The notes beneath the pieces were generated by a model, which worked only from the letters and a program-made list of their open reading frames with translations, ran no database searches and was not told the DNA's origin. Position numbers and translations under genes: made by a program. A DNA stretch of 64,000 bases from Kitasatospora cheerisanensis KCTC 2395 (GTDB lineage: Bacteria; Actinomycetota; Actinomycetes; Streptomycetales; Streptomycetaceae). The stretch lies in contig NZ_KK853997.1 in the NCBI RefSeq assembly GCF_000696185.1, positions 6,207,515-6,271,514 on the forward strand, read 5' to 3'. Position 1 is the first letter of the stretch. The number at the start of each line of letters is the position of its first letter. Positions 16,915-25,703 of this stretch are shown here, in pieces.

Positions 16915-18054
16915 ATGGACACCGGAGCGACAGTCACCGTGTACCTGGGCGCCCGCCCCAACACGCCCAAGGTCTGGACGCTGCAGCGGGCGGTCGGCAA
17001 GCTGCGCACGCCGGGCCCGGCCTGGTCGTACGTGCACACCGGCCAGCACTACGACCCCCGCCTGGGAGCGGGGCTCTGCGAGGAACTGGAGCTGCGGGTG
17101 GACCGGTGGCTGCGCTGCGGCGAGGCCGCCACCGACGCCGAGCAGCTCGGCCGGCTCTGCACGCTCGTCGAGCAGGACCTCGACCGGCACCCGGCGGGAG
17201 CGGTGGTGGTGGTCGGCGACGTCAACACCACGGTCGCCGCCGCACTGGTCGCGGCCCGCCGGGGCACCCCGGTGATCCACCTGGAGGCGGGGCTGCGCTC
17301 GCCCGACCGCACCCCCGAGGAGGCGAACCGCCGCATCGTCACCGCCTGCGCCGACCACCACCTGGCGACCACCGCGGAGGCCGTGGCCGCGCTGCGCGCG
17401 GAGGGCGTGCCCGACGCGCAGGTGCACTGGGTCGGCAACCCGATGGCCGAGTGCCACCTCGCCCACGACGACCCCGCCGCGGACGCCGCCGTGCTCGACC
17501 GGCTCGGCCTCACCGCGGGCCGGTACGTGCTGGCGACGCTGCACAAGCCGGCCGCGCTCAGCCACCCCAAACCGGTGCTGGACGTGCTGCGCGACCTGGC
17601 CGCGGCGGGCCTGCCGCCCGTCCTGCCGCTGCACCCGCGGGCCGCGGCGCACCTGGTCGACCGCGGCCTGCTCGACCCGGGCCTCGCCGAGCGGGTGCTG
17701 CCGCCGCAGCCGTACCGGGCGTTCGGCGCGCTGCTGCGCCACTGCGCGTTCGTGGTGACCGACTCCGACGGCGTCCAGGAGGAGGCCGCCGCCGCCCGGG
17801 TCAGTTGCCTGGCGACCGTGCCCGGCAGCGCCCGGGAGGTCACCCGGGACTGCGGCAGCACCCACTTCGCCGACACCTGGCTGGAGTTGCCGACCCGCCG
17901 GATCGTCGAGCTGGCCGCCACCCGGCCCGCCCGCCGGCCCGCGCGCTGGGACTCCCGGGTCAGCGACCGGATCGCCGCCGCCCTCGACGACATCCTGCCC
18001 GCGCTGCCGCAGCGCGGCGTCCACCCCCGCGCGGAGCGCCTCGCGTACCGCTGA
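16915..18054 (+). CDS. UDP-N-acetylglucosamine 2-epimerase-like enzyme
   Basis: The 379-residue protein follows the non-hydrolysing WecB/MnaA fold: VYLGARPNTPKVW at the start (usual form GTRPE-IK), YVHTGQHYD, VVVVGDVNTTVAAAL, HLEAGLRSPDRTPEEANR and, near the C-terminus, VVTDSDGVQEEA in place of the usual SGG-QEE. The E-AGLRS and EE-NR motifs bind the UDP-sugar. TPKVW and DSDG are deviations, so a modified UDP-amino-sugar could be the substrate. It begins an apparent operon with the aminotransferase and Gfo/Idh oxidoreductase. Confidence 0.83.
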   Translation: MDTGATVTVYLGARPNTPKVWTLQRAVGKLRTPGPAWSYVHTGQHYDPRLGAGLCEELELRVDRWLRCGEAATDAEQLGRLCTLVEQDLDRHPAGAVVVVGDVNTTVAAALVAARRGTPVIHLEAGLRSPDRTPEEANRRIVTACADHHLATTAEAVAALRAEGVPDAQVHWVGNPMAECHLAHDDPAADAAVLDRLGLTAGRYVLATLHKPAALSHPKPVLDVLRDLAAAGLPPVLPLHPRAAAHLVDRGLLDPGLAERVLPPQPYRAFGALLRHCAFVVTDSDGVQEEAAAARVSCLATVPGSAREVTRDCGSTHFADTWLELPTRRIVELAATRPARRPARWDSRVSDRIAAALDDILPALPQRGVHPRAERLAYR

Positions 18055-18112
18055 CACCCCGGCGGAGCGACTGGCGCACCGCTGGCACCCCCTCAGGACG
18101 GAGGGCCGACCC

Positions 18113-19234
18113 ATGAGCAGAACCCTGCACGTCCCCTTCACCGGGCACGACCGCGAATTCGCCGACATCGGACCGGAGTTGATGGCGGCCGTCGAGCAGG
18201 TCCTGCGCTCCGGGCAGGTGATGAACGGGGAATCCGTGCCGCGCCTGGAACGGTCACTGGCGGAACTCAGCGGCCGCAGCCACGCGCGGGTGGTCAACTC
18301 CGGCACCGACGCGGTGTACTTCGCCCTGGTGGCGGCCGGCGTCGGACCGGGCGACGAGGTGATCGTCGGCGACATCTCCTTCGTCGCCACCCTGCACGCG
18401 ATCCTCCGGACCGGGGCGACGGCGGTGTTCGTCGACATCGACGAGGACGGCGCCGTCGACCTCGGCCTGGCCGCCGAGGCCGTCGGGCCGCGGACCAGGG
18501 CGCTGGTGGTGGTCCAGCTGTACGGGCGGATGGCCGCGCCCGGCCCGGCCGAGGAGTTCGCCCGGCAGCACGGCCTGGTGCTGGTCGAGGACGCGGCGCA
18601 GTCGCTGGGCGCCGAGGTGGCAGGCCGGCGCTCCGGCACGGTCGGCACGGCCAGCAGCCACAGCTTCGACGCGATGAAGGTCATCCCGGCGCCCGGGACG
18701 GGCGGGGTGGTCCTCACCGACGACCCGGCCGTGGCCGAGAGCGTCGAGCAGCTCAGGCGCTGGGGCTTCTCGCGGGCCGGCGCCGTCGTGCGGCTGGGCC
18801 ACAACTCGCAGATGTCCTCGCTGACCGCCGCCGTGCTGGAGGTGAAACTCGCCCAGGAGGAACGGTGGTTGAAGCAGCGCCGGGCGACCGCCGCGACCTA
18901 CTCGGCGGCGTTCGCCGGCTCCCGCTGCGTCCTCCCGGAGCACGGCGAGTTCCGGGAGAACGTGTTCCACAAGTACGTGCTGCGCACGCCCCGGCGGGAC
19001 GCCGTGGCGGACGCCCTGCGCGAGGCCGGCGTGGAGACGCTGGTGCACTACCCGTACGCGCTGCACGAACTGCCGTTCGTCGCGCAGCACCCGCACCGGG
19101 TGGTCAGCCGCGGCCGCGCGAAGAAGCTCGCCGCCGAGGTGGTCTCGCTGCCGATCCACCCCTACCTGACCGACGAAGAGATCGACCACGTCGTGACGGC
19201 CACCCGCGCAGCGCTGGCGGCGGACGCGCGATGA
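18113..19234 (+). CDS. DegT/DnrJ/EryC1/StrS-family PLP-dependent sugar aminotransferase
   Basis: This 373-residue enzyme shows the family pattern: SGTDAVYFAL for phosphate binding, GDEVIVGDISFVAT, VEDAAQSLGA with the PLP-pairing aspartate, and HSFDAMKVIPAPGTGGVV, where Lys189 would form the internal aldimine. Such enzymes transfer an amino group to a keto-sugar nucleotide. Its stop overlaps the start of the oxidoreductase as ATGA, so the pair is translationally coupled. In the Wbp pathway the equivalent pair oxidises and then aminates C3 of a UDP-sugar; that role here is inference. Confidence 0.9.
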   Translation: MSRTLHVPFTGHDREFADIGPELMAAVEQVLRSGQVMNGESVPRLERSLAELSGRSHARVVNSGTDAVYFALVAAGVGPGDEVIVGDISFVATLHAILRTGATAVFVDIDEDGAVDLGLAAEAVGPRTRALVVVQLYGRMAAPGPAEEFARQHGLVLVEDAAQSLGAEVAGRRSGTVGTASSHSFDAMKVIPAPGTGGVVLTDDPAVAESVEQLRRWGFSRAGAVVRLGHNSQMSSLTAAVLEVKLAQEERWLKQRRATAATYSAAFAGSRCVLPEHGEFRENVFHKYVLRTPRRDAVADALREAGVETLVHYPYALHELPFVAQHPHRVVSRGRAKKLAAEVVSLPIHPYLTDEEIDHVVTATRAALAADAR

Positions 19235-20352
19235 CACGGGCGGAGGACACCATGGGCACCAACGGCACCAACGGGAACGTCGTCTACCAGTTCGAGTACG
19301 AGCAGCGGATCCGCAGCGCCTTCATCGGGGCGGGCGGCCACTCGTACCGGAACATCTACCCGGCGTTCCAGTACGCCCCGGTCGACCTGCGGGCGGTCTG
19401 CGACCTCGACGGCGAGCGGGCGGCCACGTACGCGCGGATGTTCGGCGCCGGGCGCGCCTACACCGACCACCGGGAGATGCTCGAACGGGAGCGGCCGACG
19501 GCGGTGTTCGTCGTGACCTCGTACGACCCGGACGGGCACCTGCAGGCGGTCGACCTGGCGCTGGACTGCCTGGCGGCCGGGGCACACGTGTGGATGGAGA
19601 AGCCCACCGCCACCTCCAGCGAGGAGGTGGCGCGGCTCCAGGAGGCGGCCCGGGACGCCGGGAAGGTCGTGGTGACGGGCATGAAGACGATGTTCGCGCC
19701 GGCCATGACCAGGGTGAAGGAGCTGGTCTCCGCGCCGGAGTTCGGCGGACCCTCGTCGATCTCGGTCCGCTACCCGCTGTCGATGCCGGCGTTCGAGCGG
19801 CGCGGCAGCCTGGTGGAGATGAACTGGTTCCTGGACTGCATCTTCCATCCGGCCGCGGTGCTGCTGCACCTGATGGGCCCGCTGGACCGGATCAGCCACG
19901 AGTGGGAGGAGCGGACCGGCGCCAGCGTCACCGTGATGCGCTTCGAGTCGGGCGCGATCGGCACCCTGCACCTGACCGCTGGGGAGTCCCCGAGCAGCCC
20001 GTCGAGCCGGGTGGAGGTGATCGGCGACAACGCCAACATCGTTGTGGAGAACGGCAATTCGGTCACCTACTACCGTCCGACGCCGCCCCGCGCCTACGGC
20101 CGCACCGGCTCGTTCCTGGTGCCGACGGAGAGCGCGCCGCTGCACTGGGAGCCCGAGTACACCTACGGGCAGCTCTACGGCAAGAACATCTTCTACCTGG
20201 GCTACGTCGACGAGATCGGGTACTTCTGCGACTGCGTCACCAACGGGACGTCACCCGAACTCGGTTCGCTGGACCAGGCGTTCCACATCCTCCAGCTCTT
20301 CGAGGCCTACCGCCGCGCCGAGCCGGGGACGTGGACGACCGTCAAGGTGTAG
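19231..20352 (+). CDS. Gfo/Idh/MocA-family NAD(P)-dependent oxidoreductase
   Basis: The coupled ATG at 19231 gives 373 residues; an ATG at 19252 is an alternative. A Rossmann start FIGAGGHSYRNIYPAF, DLRAVCDLDGERA and HVWMEKPTATSSEE (the EKP motif with catalytic lysine) define the family. The C-terminal half has the GFO/IDH substrate fold, with histidines in CIFHPAAVLLHL. It is longer than WbpB-type enzymes of about 315 residues. It would oxidise a sugar or sugar nucleotide to a keto form for the aminotransferase next door. A strong terminator follows directly. Confidence 0.88.
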   Translation: MTRAEDTMGTNGTNGNVVYQFEYEQRIRSAFIGAGGHSYRNIYPAFQYAPVDLRAVCDLDGERAATYARMFGAGRAYTDHREMLERERPTAVFVVTSYDPDGHLQAVDLALDCLAAGAHVWMEKPTATSSEEVARLQEAARDAGKVVVTGMKTMFAPAMTRVKELVSAPEFGGPSSISVRYPLSMPAFERRGSLVEMNWFLDCIFHPAAVLLHLMGPLDRISHEWEERTGASVTVMRFESGAIGTLHLTAGESPSSPSSRVEVIGDNANIVVENGNSVTYYRPTPPRAYGRTGSFLVPTESAPLHWEPEYTYGQLYGKNIFYLGYVDEIGYFCDCVTNGTSPELGSLDQAFHILQLFEAYRRAEPGTWTTVKV

Positions 20353-20358
20353 CGCCGC

Positions 20359-20391
20359 CCGGGCCCCGCCACCGTCCGTGGCGGGGCCCGG
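20359..20391 (+). terminator. Hairpin terminator of the UDP-sugar operon
   Basis: Seven bases after the TAG, CCGGGCCCCGCCAC and GTGGCGGGGCCCGG form a perfect 14-bp stem around a five-base loop. No U tract follows, as is usual in streptomycetes. Confidence 0.75.
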
Positions 20392-20491
20392 ACCTGGGGG
20401 TGGGTCAGCGCGGTACTGCCAGTCGCTGTTGACGGAGTGTTTAGTCGCGCTTGGCACGCTCGATACCGCAACGACAACCAGGGGGGTCGAG

Positions 20492-22207
20492 TTGTCCACA
20501 CATTCCTTCTTTCCCGGGGCCGGCCGGGCGGCGGCGGTGCTGCTGACCGGGGTGGCCGCCGTGGCGTCCGTGCTGGTGGTGCCGGGGCGGGCGCAGGCGT
20601 CGCCGTTCTGCGACCAGCCGGATCCGCCGCCGATCTGCTTCGAGGACCCGGAACCGCCGGAGCCGGACCGGGCCGCGCAGGGCTGGTTCGACGCGATGTA
20701 CGGGGCCAACGGCCGTGTGGTGGTGTCGGGTTGGGCGACCGACCCGGACACGGCCGGCGCGGTGACGGTCCGGGTCCGCCGCAACGGCGCGCCGGTGCAG
20801 CAGATCACCGCGAACGCCTACCGGTCGGACGTCGGCTACCACGGCTTCTCGCAGGCGCTGGCGTCCGTCCCGGCGGGCCCGCAGACGATCTGCCTGGCGG
20901 CCGTGAACGTCTACGGCGGTTTGCCGCGCCGGGCCGCCGAGACCGACCTCGGGTGCCGCACCTTCACCGGCGGCCTGCAGACGGTCGGCACGGACCCGTA
21001 CACCAACGCCGACACCCAGCACTCGGCGGCCGTCGAGTCGGACACCTTCGCCTGGGGCAGCACCGTGGTCGGCGCCTACCAGGTGGGCCGGGGCTACAGC
21101 AGCGGCTCCACCAACACCGGCTTCACGGTCTCCCGGGACGCCGGCCTGACCTGGACCTCCGGCGTGCTCCCGGGCCTGACCGTCGCGGCCGGCGGCAGCC
21201 ACGAGCGGGCCAGCGACCCGGTGGTGGCGTACAGCGCCAAGCACGGCGCGTGGATCGTCGGCAGCCTGGTCATCGACGCCGGCGACGGCAAGGGCATCAT
21301 GGTCAACCGCTCCACCGACGGCGCCGCCACCTGGTCCGCCCCGACCTGGGCGATCGGCAACGACGGCACCGCGTGGGACAAGGAGTGGATCGCCTGCGAC
21401 AACTGGACGTCCAGCCCGTACTGGGGCACCTGCTACCTGACCGTCACCAAGCTCGACGGCTACGCGGTCGAGCTGGCCAGGTCCACCGACGGCGGCCTGA
21501 GCTGGTCGCTCCTCAACGGCCCCCGGCCGGCCGCCAACGGGGCCTACCCGGTGGTCCGGCCCGACGGCACCGTGGTCGTCCTGTACGGCCTCACCGGCCG
21601 GGTCGGCTCGTTCACCCTCACCGGCGGCGGCACCGGCTGGACCACCCCGGTGACGGTCAACAACGGCAGCCAGTACGACGTTCCGGGCCTGCGCGACGTC
21701 TCCACCGTCTCCGCGGACGTGGACGGTACCGGCCGCATCAACGCCGTCTGGCACGGCTGCCGGGCGGCGACCGGCTGCGCCTGGAACAACCTCGTCCAGG
21801 CCAGCTCGACGGACGGGCAGAACTGGACGGTGTCGGAGATCGACACCTGCGCGGACACCGCACTGTGCGCGGCCGCCAACCAGTTCGCCCCGTCGATCAC
21901 CGCCGACCCGCAGAACCCGGGGCGCTTCGCGATCGTCTTCAACGAGCTGTGGAACGGCGCCGTCTCGGTGCGGTACACCTCCTCCGCCGACGGCGGCCGG
22001 ACCTGGCGGAAGCCGCCGTCCTCGCTGGTCGAGGGCATGCCGCTGACCCGGATGCCGGACACCGGCCAGGGCCGGATGCTCGGCGAGTACCTGGGCATCT
22101 CGGCGGCCAACGGCAGCGTGGTGACGCTCTTCCCGGTCGCCGCCGCACCGGCCGACGGCAAGGCGTTCGCGCAGACCATGTCCACCTACACGCCGCTCGC
22201 CTTCTGA
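20492..22207 (+). CDS. Secreted exo-alpha-sialidase/BNR-repeat protein
   Basis: A TTG start at 20492 after a G-rich ribosome-binding site yields 571 residues with a Sec signal ending near QAS-PF. At least five Asp-box motifs (SRDAGLTW, STDGAATW, STDGGLSW, STDGQNW, SADGGRTW) mark a sialidase-type six-bladed propeller between residues about 200 and 560. An immunoglobulin-like segment precedes it. Catalytic residues of true neuraminidases (arginine triad, Tyr/Glu) could not be assigned, so it may bind or cleave another glycan. It directly follows an amino-sugar cassette, but the terminator between them implies separate transcription. Confidence 0.78.
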   Translation: MSTHSFFPGAGRAAAVLLTGVAAVASVLVVPGRAQASPFCDQPDPPPICFEDPEPPEPDRAAQGWFDAMYGANGRVVVSGWATDPDTAGAVTVRVRRNGAPVQQITANAYRSDVGYHGFSQALASVPAGPQTICLAAVNVYGGLPRRAAETDLGCRTFTGGLQTVGTDPYTNADTQHSAAVESDTFAWGSTVVGAYQVGRGYSSGSTNTGFTVSRDAGLTWTSGVLPGLTVAAGGSHERASDPVVAYSAKHGAWIVGSLVIDAGDGKGIMVNRSTDGAATWSAPTWAIGNDGTAWDKEWIACDNWTSSPYWGTCYLTVTKLDGYAVELARSTDGGLSWSLLNGPRPAANGAYPVVRPDGTVVVLYGLTGRVGSFTLTGGGTGWTTPVTVNNGSQYDVPGLRDVSTVSADVDGTGRINAVWHGCRAATGCAWNNLVQASSTDGQNWTVSEIDTCADTALCAAANQFAPSITADPQNPGRFAIVFNELWNGAVSVRYTSSADGGRTWRKPPSSLVEGMPLTRMPDTGQGRMLGEYLGISAANGSVVTLFPVAAAPADGKAFAQTMSTYTPLAF

Positions 22208-22224
22208 CACCGGCCCCGCGCCGC

Positions 22225-22245
22225 CCGCCCGGTCAGTCCGGGCGG
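22225..22245 (+). terminator. Short hairpin after the sialidase-like gene
   Basis: CCGCCCGG and CCGGGCGG form an 8-bp stem with a five-base loop, 17 bases past the stop codon and before the convergent GntR gene. The remaining sequence to 22480 shows nothing recognisable. Confidence 0.5.
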
Positions 22246-22480
22246 CCGGCGCGGACCGTCGTGCCGGGGGCGCGGCGCCGGGGCGAGCCGGCGGAGGATC
22301 CCGGCGGAGCAGCACCCGAGCGCGTCCGACCGGAACCGGAGCGGCCGGGTCGGGAGACAGCGTCCGGGGCAGTCGCCACCGGTGGGCGGCGCACCGCCCG
22401 TCCTGGCGGCGCTGTCGGCGCCCGAGCGGGCCTGCTCGGCGTCGAGACGGGGGCATGTCGCCCGTGGGCCCGGCGGGAGT

Positions 22481-23215
22481 TCATGCCCCGGCGGGCTCCT
22501 GGACGAAGGGCAGGCACAGGTCCGCGGTGGCCTCGGCGTGGACGGCGAACTGTGCGCGGGCCCGGACCGGGTCGCGGTCCTCGATCGCCGAGGCGAGCGC
22601 GCGGTGCCGCTGGTCGGGCGTGCTGCGGGACCCGGTGCCGCCGGGGTGTCCGGCGAGCAGCCGGGTCAGCTCGTGCTGGATGCCCTGCTCGGCCTCCAAC
22701 AGCCGCCGGGAGCCGGAGAGTTCGGCGATGTGCAGGTGGAGGCCGGCGTCCGCGGTGCGGTAGGCCTCCGGGTCGGCGAGCGCGGCGTCGGCGGCCAGTT
22801 CGAGTTCCCGCATCCGGGCCAGTCCGGCGTCCGAGGCCAGCCGGGCGGCCCGCGCGGAGGCCTCGCCGGACACCGCGATCCGCCAGGCCGTCAACTCCTC
22901 GATCTCGGCCCGGGTGTACGGGTGGAGGGCGGTCAGCTCGCCGATCCGGGTGAGGATGTCGGGGACCACGAAGGTGCCGGCGCCGCGGCCGCGGCGGGTC
23001 TCGATCAGGCCGTCCTCGCGCAGCACCGCCATCGAGTGGCGGACGGTCATCACGGCGACCCCGAACAGCTCGGCGAGGGTCTTCTCCGGGGGCAGCCGGT
23101 CGCCGGCCACCAGGATCCGCGCGCCGATCAGCTCACTGAGCCGCCGGGCGATGGCTTCGGCCGCGCCGGCGGCACGCACCGGCTCGACGTGTTGAGTCCA
23201 CCCCTTGCCATCCAT
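22481..23215 (-). CDS. GntR (FadR/FCD)-family transcriptional regulator
   Basis: The 244-residue protein has an N-terminal winged helix (GDRLPPEKTLAELFGVAVMTVRHSMAVL, then GLIETRRGRGAGTFV) and a C-terminal all-helical FCD ligand domain with HLHIAELSGSRRLLE and a late HAEATAD, whose histidines and aspartate normally hold a metal or carboxylate ligand. It is divergent from the PuuD/APC operon. A perfect palindrome touches its start codon, which strongly suggests autoregulation and control of that operon. No ribosome-binding site precedes the ATG, so translation may be leaderless. Confidence 0.9.
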   Translation of the reverse strand: MDGKGWTQHVEPVRAAGAAEAIARRLSELIGARILVAGDRLPPEKTLAELFGVAVMTVRHSMAVLREDGLIETRRGRGAGTFVVPDILTRIGELTALHPYTRAEIEELTAWRIAVSGEASARAARLASDAGLARMRELELAADAALADPEAYRTADAGLHLHIAELSGSRRLLEAEQGIQHELTRLLAGHPGGTGSRSTPDQRHRALASAIEDRDPVRARAQFAVHAEATADLCLPFVQEPAGA

Positions 23216-23234
23216 GAAATCTATCTTCTAGATT
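23205..23234 (+). promoter_or_regulatory. Probable promoter of the puuD-APC operon
   Basis: TTGCCA (23205-23210) and TAGATT (23229-23234) are spaced by 18 bases. The GntR-type palindrome covers the spacer and the -10 box, so a bound repressor would exclude polymerase. Confidence 0.5.
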
Positions 23235-23236
23235 TC
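23216..23236. promoter_or_regulatory. Palindromic operator for the divergent GntR regulator
   Basis: GAAATCTA and TAGATTTC form perfect 8-bp inverted arms around TCTTC. It is AT-rich in otherwise GC-rich DNA, lies between divergent gntR and puuD, and abuts the gntR ATG at 23215. Position and symmetry fit a dimeric GntR site. Confidence 0.75.
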
Positions 23237-23269
23237 GCATCTCATCCGCAAGCGGTTCCTGGAGAGTTT

Positions 23270-24046
23270 ATGAGCGTCACCGACCATTCGGCACCCCTGA
23301 TCGGGATACCCGTCCGACTCAGCGACGGCGACGCTCCCGGCGCCGACGTCCGGATCGGCGAGGCGAACCGGATCTTCGAGGAGGTCGTGGGCCTGGTCCG
23401 GGCCGCCGGCGCCGAGCCCGTGCTGCTGGAGCCGGACGCCGACGGCAACCCGCAGGCCGAGCGGCTGGCCGCCTGCGCCGGCTTCGTGGTGCCCGGCGGC
23501 GGCGACGTCGACCCGGCCCGGTACGGTGAGGACACGAACCACCCCTCGCTGTACGACGTCAACCCGGTGCAGGACCGGCTCGACGAGGCCGTGCTCCGGT
23601 ATGCCCTCGACCACGGCCGCCCGATGCTCGGCATCTGCCGCGGCATGCAGATGCTCAACATCCTGCGCGGCGGCACGCTGCACGTGGACATGGCGCCGAC
23701 CGACGTCCCGCACAACCCGGAGCCCGGCATCGAGTGGGCCACCCACGAGGTGGCGCTGGCCACGGGCAGCGCGGTGGCCGAGGCCTTCGGCCGCGACCGG
23801 ATCGCGGTGGCCTCCGGTCACCACCAGGCCGTGGACCGGGTCGGCGAGGGCCTGGTGGTCACCGCCCGCGCCGACGACGGCTGCGTGGAGGCCGTCGAAC
23901 TGGCGGGCGAGCCGGACGCGGCCTGGACGGTCGGCGTCCAGTGGCACCCCGAGGCGCTGGAGCCGGTGGCGGAACTGCGCCTGCCGCTGTTCCGCGCCCT
24001 GCTGAACCAGGTGGACGTACGACAGGGAGCGGGGCTGCGGTCGTGA
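23270..24046 (+). CDS. Gamma-glutamyl-gamma-aminobutyrate hydrolase family protein (PuuD-like)
   Basis: The 258-residue class I glutamine-amidotransferase-like hydrolase has PGGGDVDPARYGE, the nucleophile elbow GICRGMQMLN (cysteine near residue 123) and the catalytic VQWHPE (histidine near 226). PuuD enzymes remove glutamate from gamma-glutamylated amines. The ATG at 23270 follows GGAGAG by three to four bases. The stop overlaps the GTG of the permease gene, so both form one operon under the neighbouring GntR. A polyamine or amino-acid catabolic role is inferred from family and context. Confidence 0.85.
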   Translation: MSVTDHSAPLIGIPVRLSDGDAPGADVRIGEANRIFEEVVGLVRAAGAEPVLLEPDADGNPQAERLAACAGFVVPGGGDVDPARYGEDTNHPSLYDVNPVQDRLDEAVLRYALDHGRPMLGICRGMQMLNILRGGTLHVDMAPTDVPHNPEPGIEWATHEVALATGSAVAEAFGRDRIAVASGHHQAVDRVGEGLVVTARADDGCVEAVELAGEPDAAWTVGVQWHPEALEPVAELRLPLFRALLNQVDVRQGAGLRS

Positions 24047-25476
24047 GCGATGCAAGAGGAACCGCCGAGCTGCTGGAGGACGGCGCCCAGGCGCCCGCGG
24101 CGGCCGGCACGGCCGGCGGGGCGCAGTTGAGCCGGAGCCTGCTGAGCCGCCACATGACCATGATCAGCATCGGCGGCGCGGTCGGCGCCGGGCTGTTCGT
24201 CGGGTCGGGCGTGAGCATCCAGCAGGCCGGCCCGGGCGTCCTGGTCGCCTACGCGCTGACCGCCGCCATCGTCGTCGTGGTGATGCGGATGCTCGCCGAG
24301 ATGTCGGTGACCCGCCCCGACACCGGCGCGTTCGCCGTGTACGGCCGGCTGGCGTTCGGCCGCTGGGCCGGGTTCGCCAGCGGCTGGATCTACTGGGTCG
24401 GCTGGCCGCTCGGCATGTGCATCGAGTCGATCGCCGCCGGGAAGATCGTGCACGGCTGGCTGCCGGCGCTGCCGGTCTGGCTGATCGCCGTGCTGATGCT
24501 CGCGGTGGTGACCGCCGTCAACCTCGGCTCCGTGCGCGCCTACGGCGAGATGGAGTTCTGGGTGGTCTGGGTGAAGGTCGCCGTGATCGCCCTGTTCATC
24601 GGCGTCGGCCTGGTCGCCGTGGCCGGTCTGCTGCCCGGCACGCCCGCGCCCGGCACCGAGAACCTGCTCGGCCGGGGCGGCTTCCTCCCGATGGGCTTCA
24701 GCGGGGTCGTCATCGCCACCTCCGGCGCGATGTTCTCCTTCTCCGGCACCGAGATCGTGACGATCGCCGCCGGCGAGGCCGAGGACGCCGCCGCCGCGAT
24801 CCGCAAGAGCACCCGCACCATCCTGTGGCGGGTCACCGTGTTCTACCTCGGCTCGCTGTCCGTCGTGGTGCTGCTGCTCCCGTGGAACAGCGCCGCCGTC
24901 GGCGACAGCCCGTTCGCCGCCACCCTCGACCACCTCGGCATGCCGGGCGCGTCCACCGTGCTGAACATTGTGCTGTTCGCGGCGATGCTCTCCACCATGA
25001 ACTCGCAGGTGTACGCCAGCTCCCGGATGCTGTTCGCGCTGGCCCGCGACCGCGACGCGCCCTCGCTGTTCGCCCGGATCTCCCGGCGCGGCGCCCCGTA
25101 CACCGCGATCCTGTTCACCTCCGCGCTGGCCGTGCTGTGCCTGGTGCTCCAGGTGACCCACCCGACGGAGGCGTTCAGCCGGCTCGTCGACATCACCGGC
25201 GACACCGTCTACGTCACCTGGATCGGCATCGCCGCCGCGCACCTGGTGCTCGGCCGGCAGGACCGCGGCGACGGCCGCCGCCCCGCCGACGGCACCGCCG
25301 TCTGGCTGTTCCCCGGCCTCACCTGGGCCGTGCTGCTGGCCCTGCTCGGCCTGTACGCCGTGATGATCGTGCTCGCCGACTCGCGCGTCGACGCCCTGCT
25401 GGCGCTGGCCCTCACCGTGGCCGTGTCGCTCGCCGGCCTGTGGCTGCAGCGCCGGCAGCAGGCCCCGCCGGCCTGA
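24043..25476 (+). CDS. APC-superfamily amino acid permease
   Basis: The GTG at 24043 overlaps the previous stop (GTGA) and yields 477 residues with about twelve hydrophobic segments. The N-terminal SLLSRHMTMISIGGAVGAGL and VGSGVSIQQAGPG are hallmark APC helix-1 motifs that hold the amino acid backbone. FSGTEIVTIAAGEAED also matches GABA/amino-acid permeases (AnsP/GabP group). It probably imports the substrate that the coupled PuuD-like hydrolase processes. Confidence 0.9.
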   Translation: MSDARGTAELLEDGAQAPAAAGTAGGAQLSRSLLSRHMTMISIGGAVGAGLFVGSGVSIQQAGPGVLVAYALTAAIVVVVMRMLAEMSVTRPDTGAFAVYGRLAFGRWAGFASGWIYWVGWPLGMCIESIAAGKIVHGWLPALPVWLIAVLMLAVVTAVNLGSVRAYGEMEFWVVWVKVAVIALFIGVGLVAVAGLLPGTPAPGTENLLGRGGFLPMGFSGVVIATSGAMFSFSGTEIVTIAAGEAEDAAAAIRKSTRTILWRVTVFYLGSLSVVVLLLPWNSAAVGDSPFAATLDHLGMPGASTVLNIVLFAAMLSTMNSQVYASSRMLFALARDRDAPSLFARISRRGAPYTAILFTSALAVLCLVLQVTHPTEAFSRLVDITGDTVYVTWIGIAAAHLVLGRQDRGDGRRPADGTAVWLFPGLTWAVLLALLGLYAVMIVLADSRVDALLALALTVAVSLAGLWLQRRQQAPPA

Positions 25477-25508
25477 GCGCACCGCGCGCCGGCGCCACGA
25501 AAACCCGC

Positions 25509-25546
25509 GGGCCCGCCCGCCCGGACCGTCCGGGGCGGGCGGGCCC
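25509..25546 (+). terminator. Very strong hairpin terminator after the permease gene
   Basis: GGGCCCGCCCGCC pairs perfectly with GGCGGGCGGGCCC (13 bp), and the 12 bases between are themselves partly self-complementary. It lies about 30 bases past the stop. Confidence 0.8.
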
Positions 25547-25703
25547 GGCCGCTGTCCGGGCCCGGATCCCCGGACGGTTCCCGTGCGGATGCGAACGAAG
25601 CGGCCCGGTGGGACGGTGTCCCAGAGGCGTGGTCACGCCGGGTCACCGCATGGGCGCAAGCGGTGTCCGGGAGCCGCGCGGTTCGCGCACCGAAGGGGTT
25701 CCG

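Noticed and set aside
20429-20466. Promoter for the sialidase gene using TTGACG
   Set aside because: No -10 box at acceptable spacing; the best candidate is about 25 bases away.
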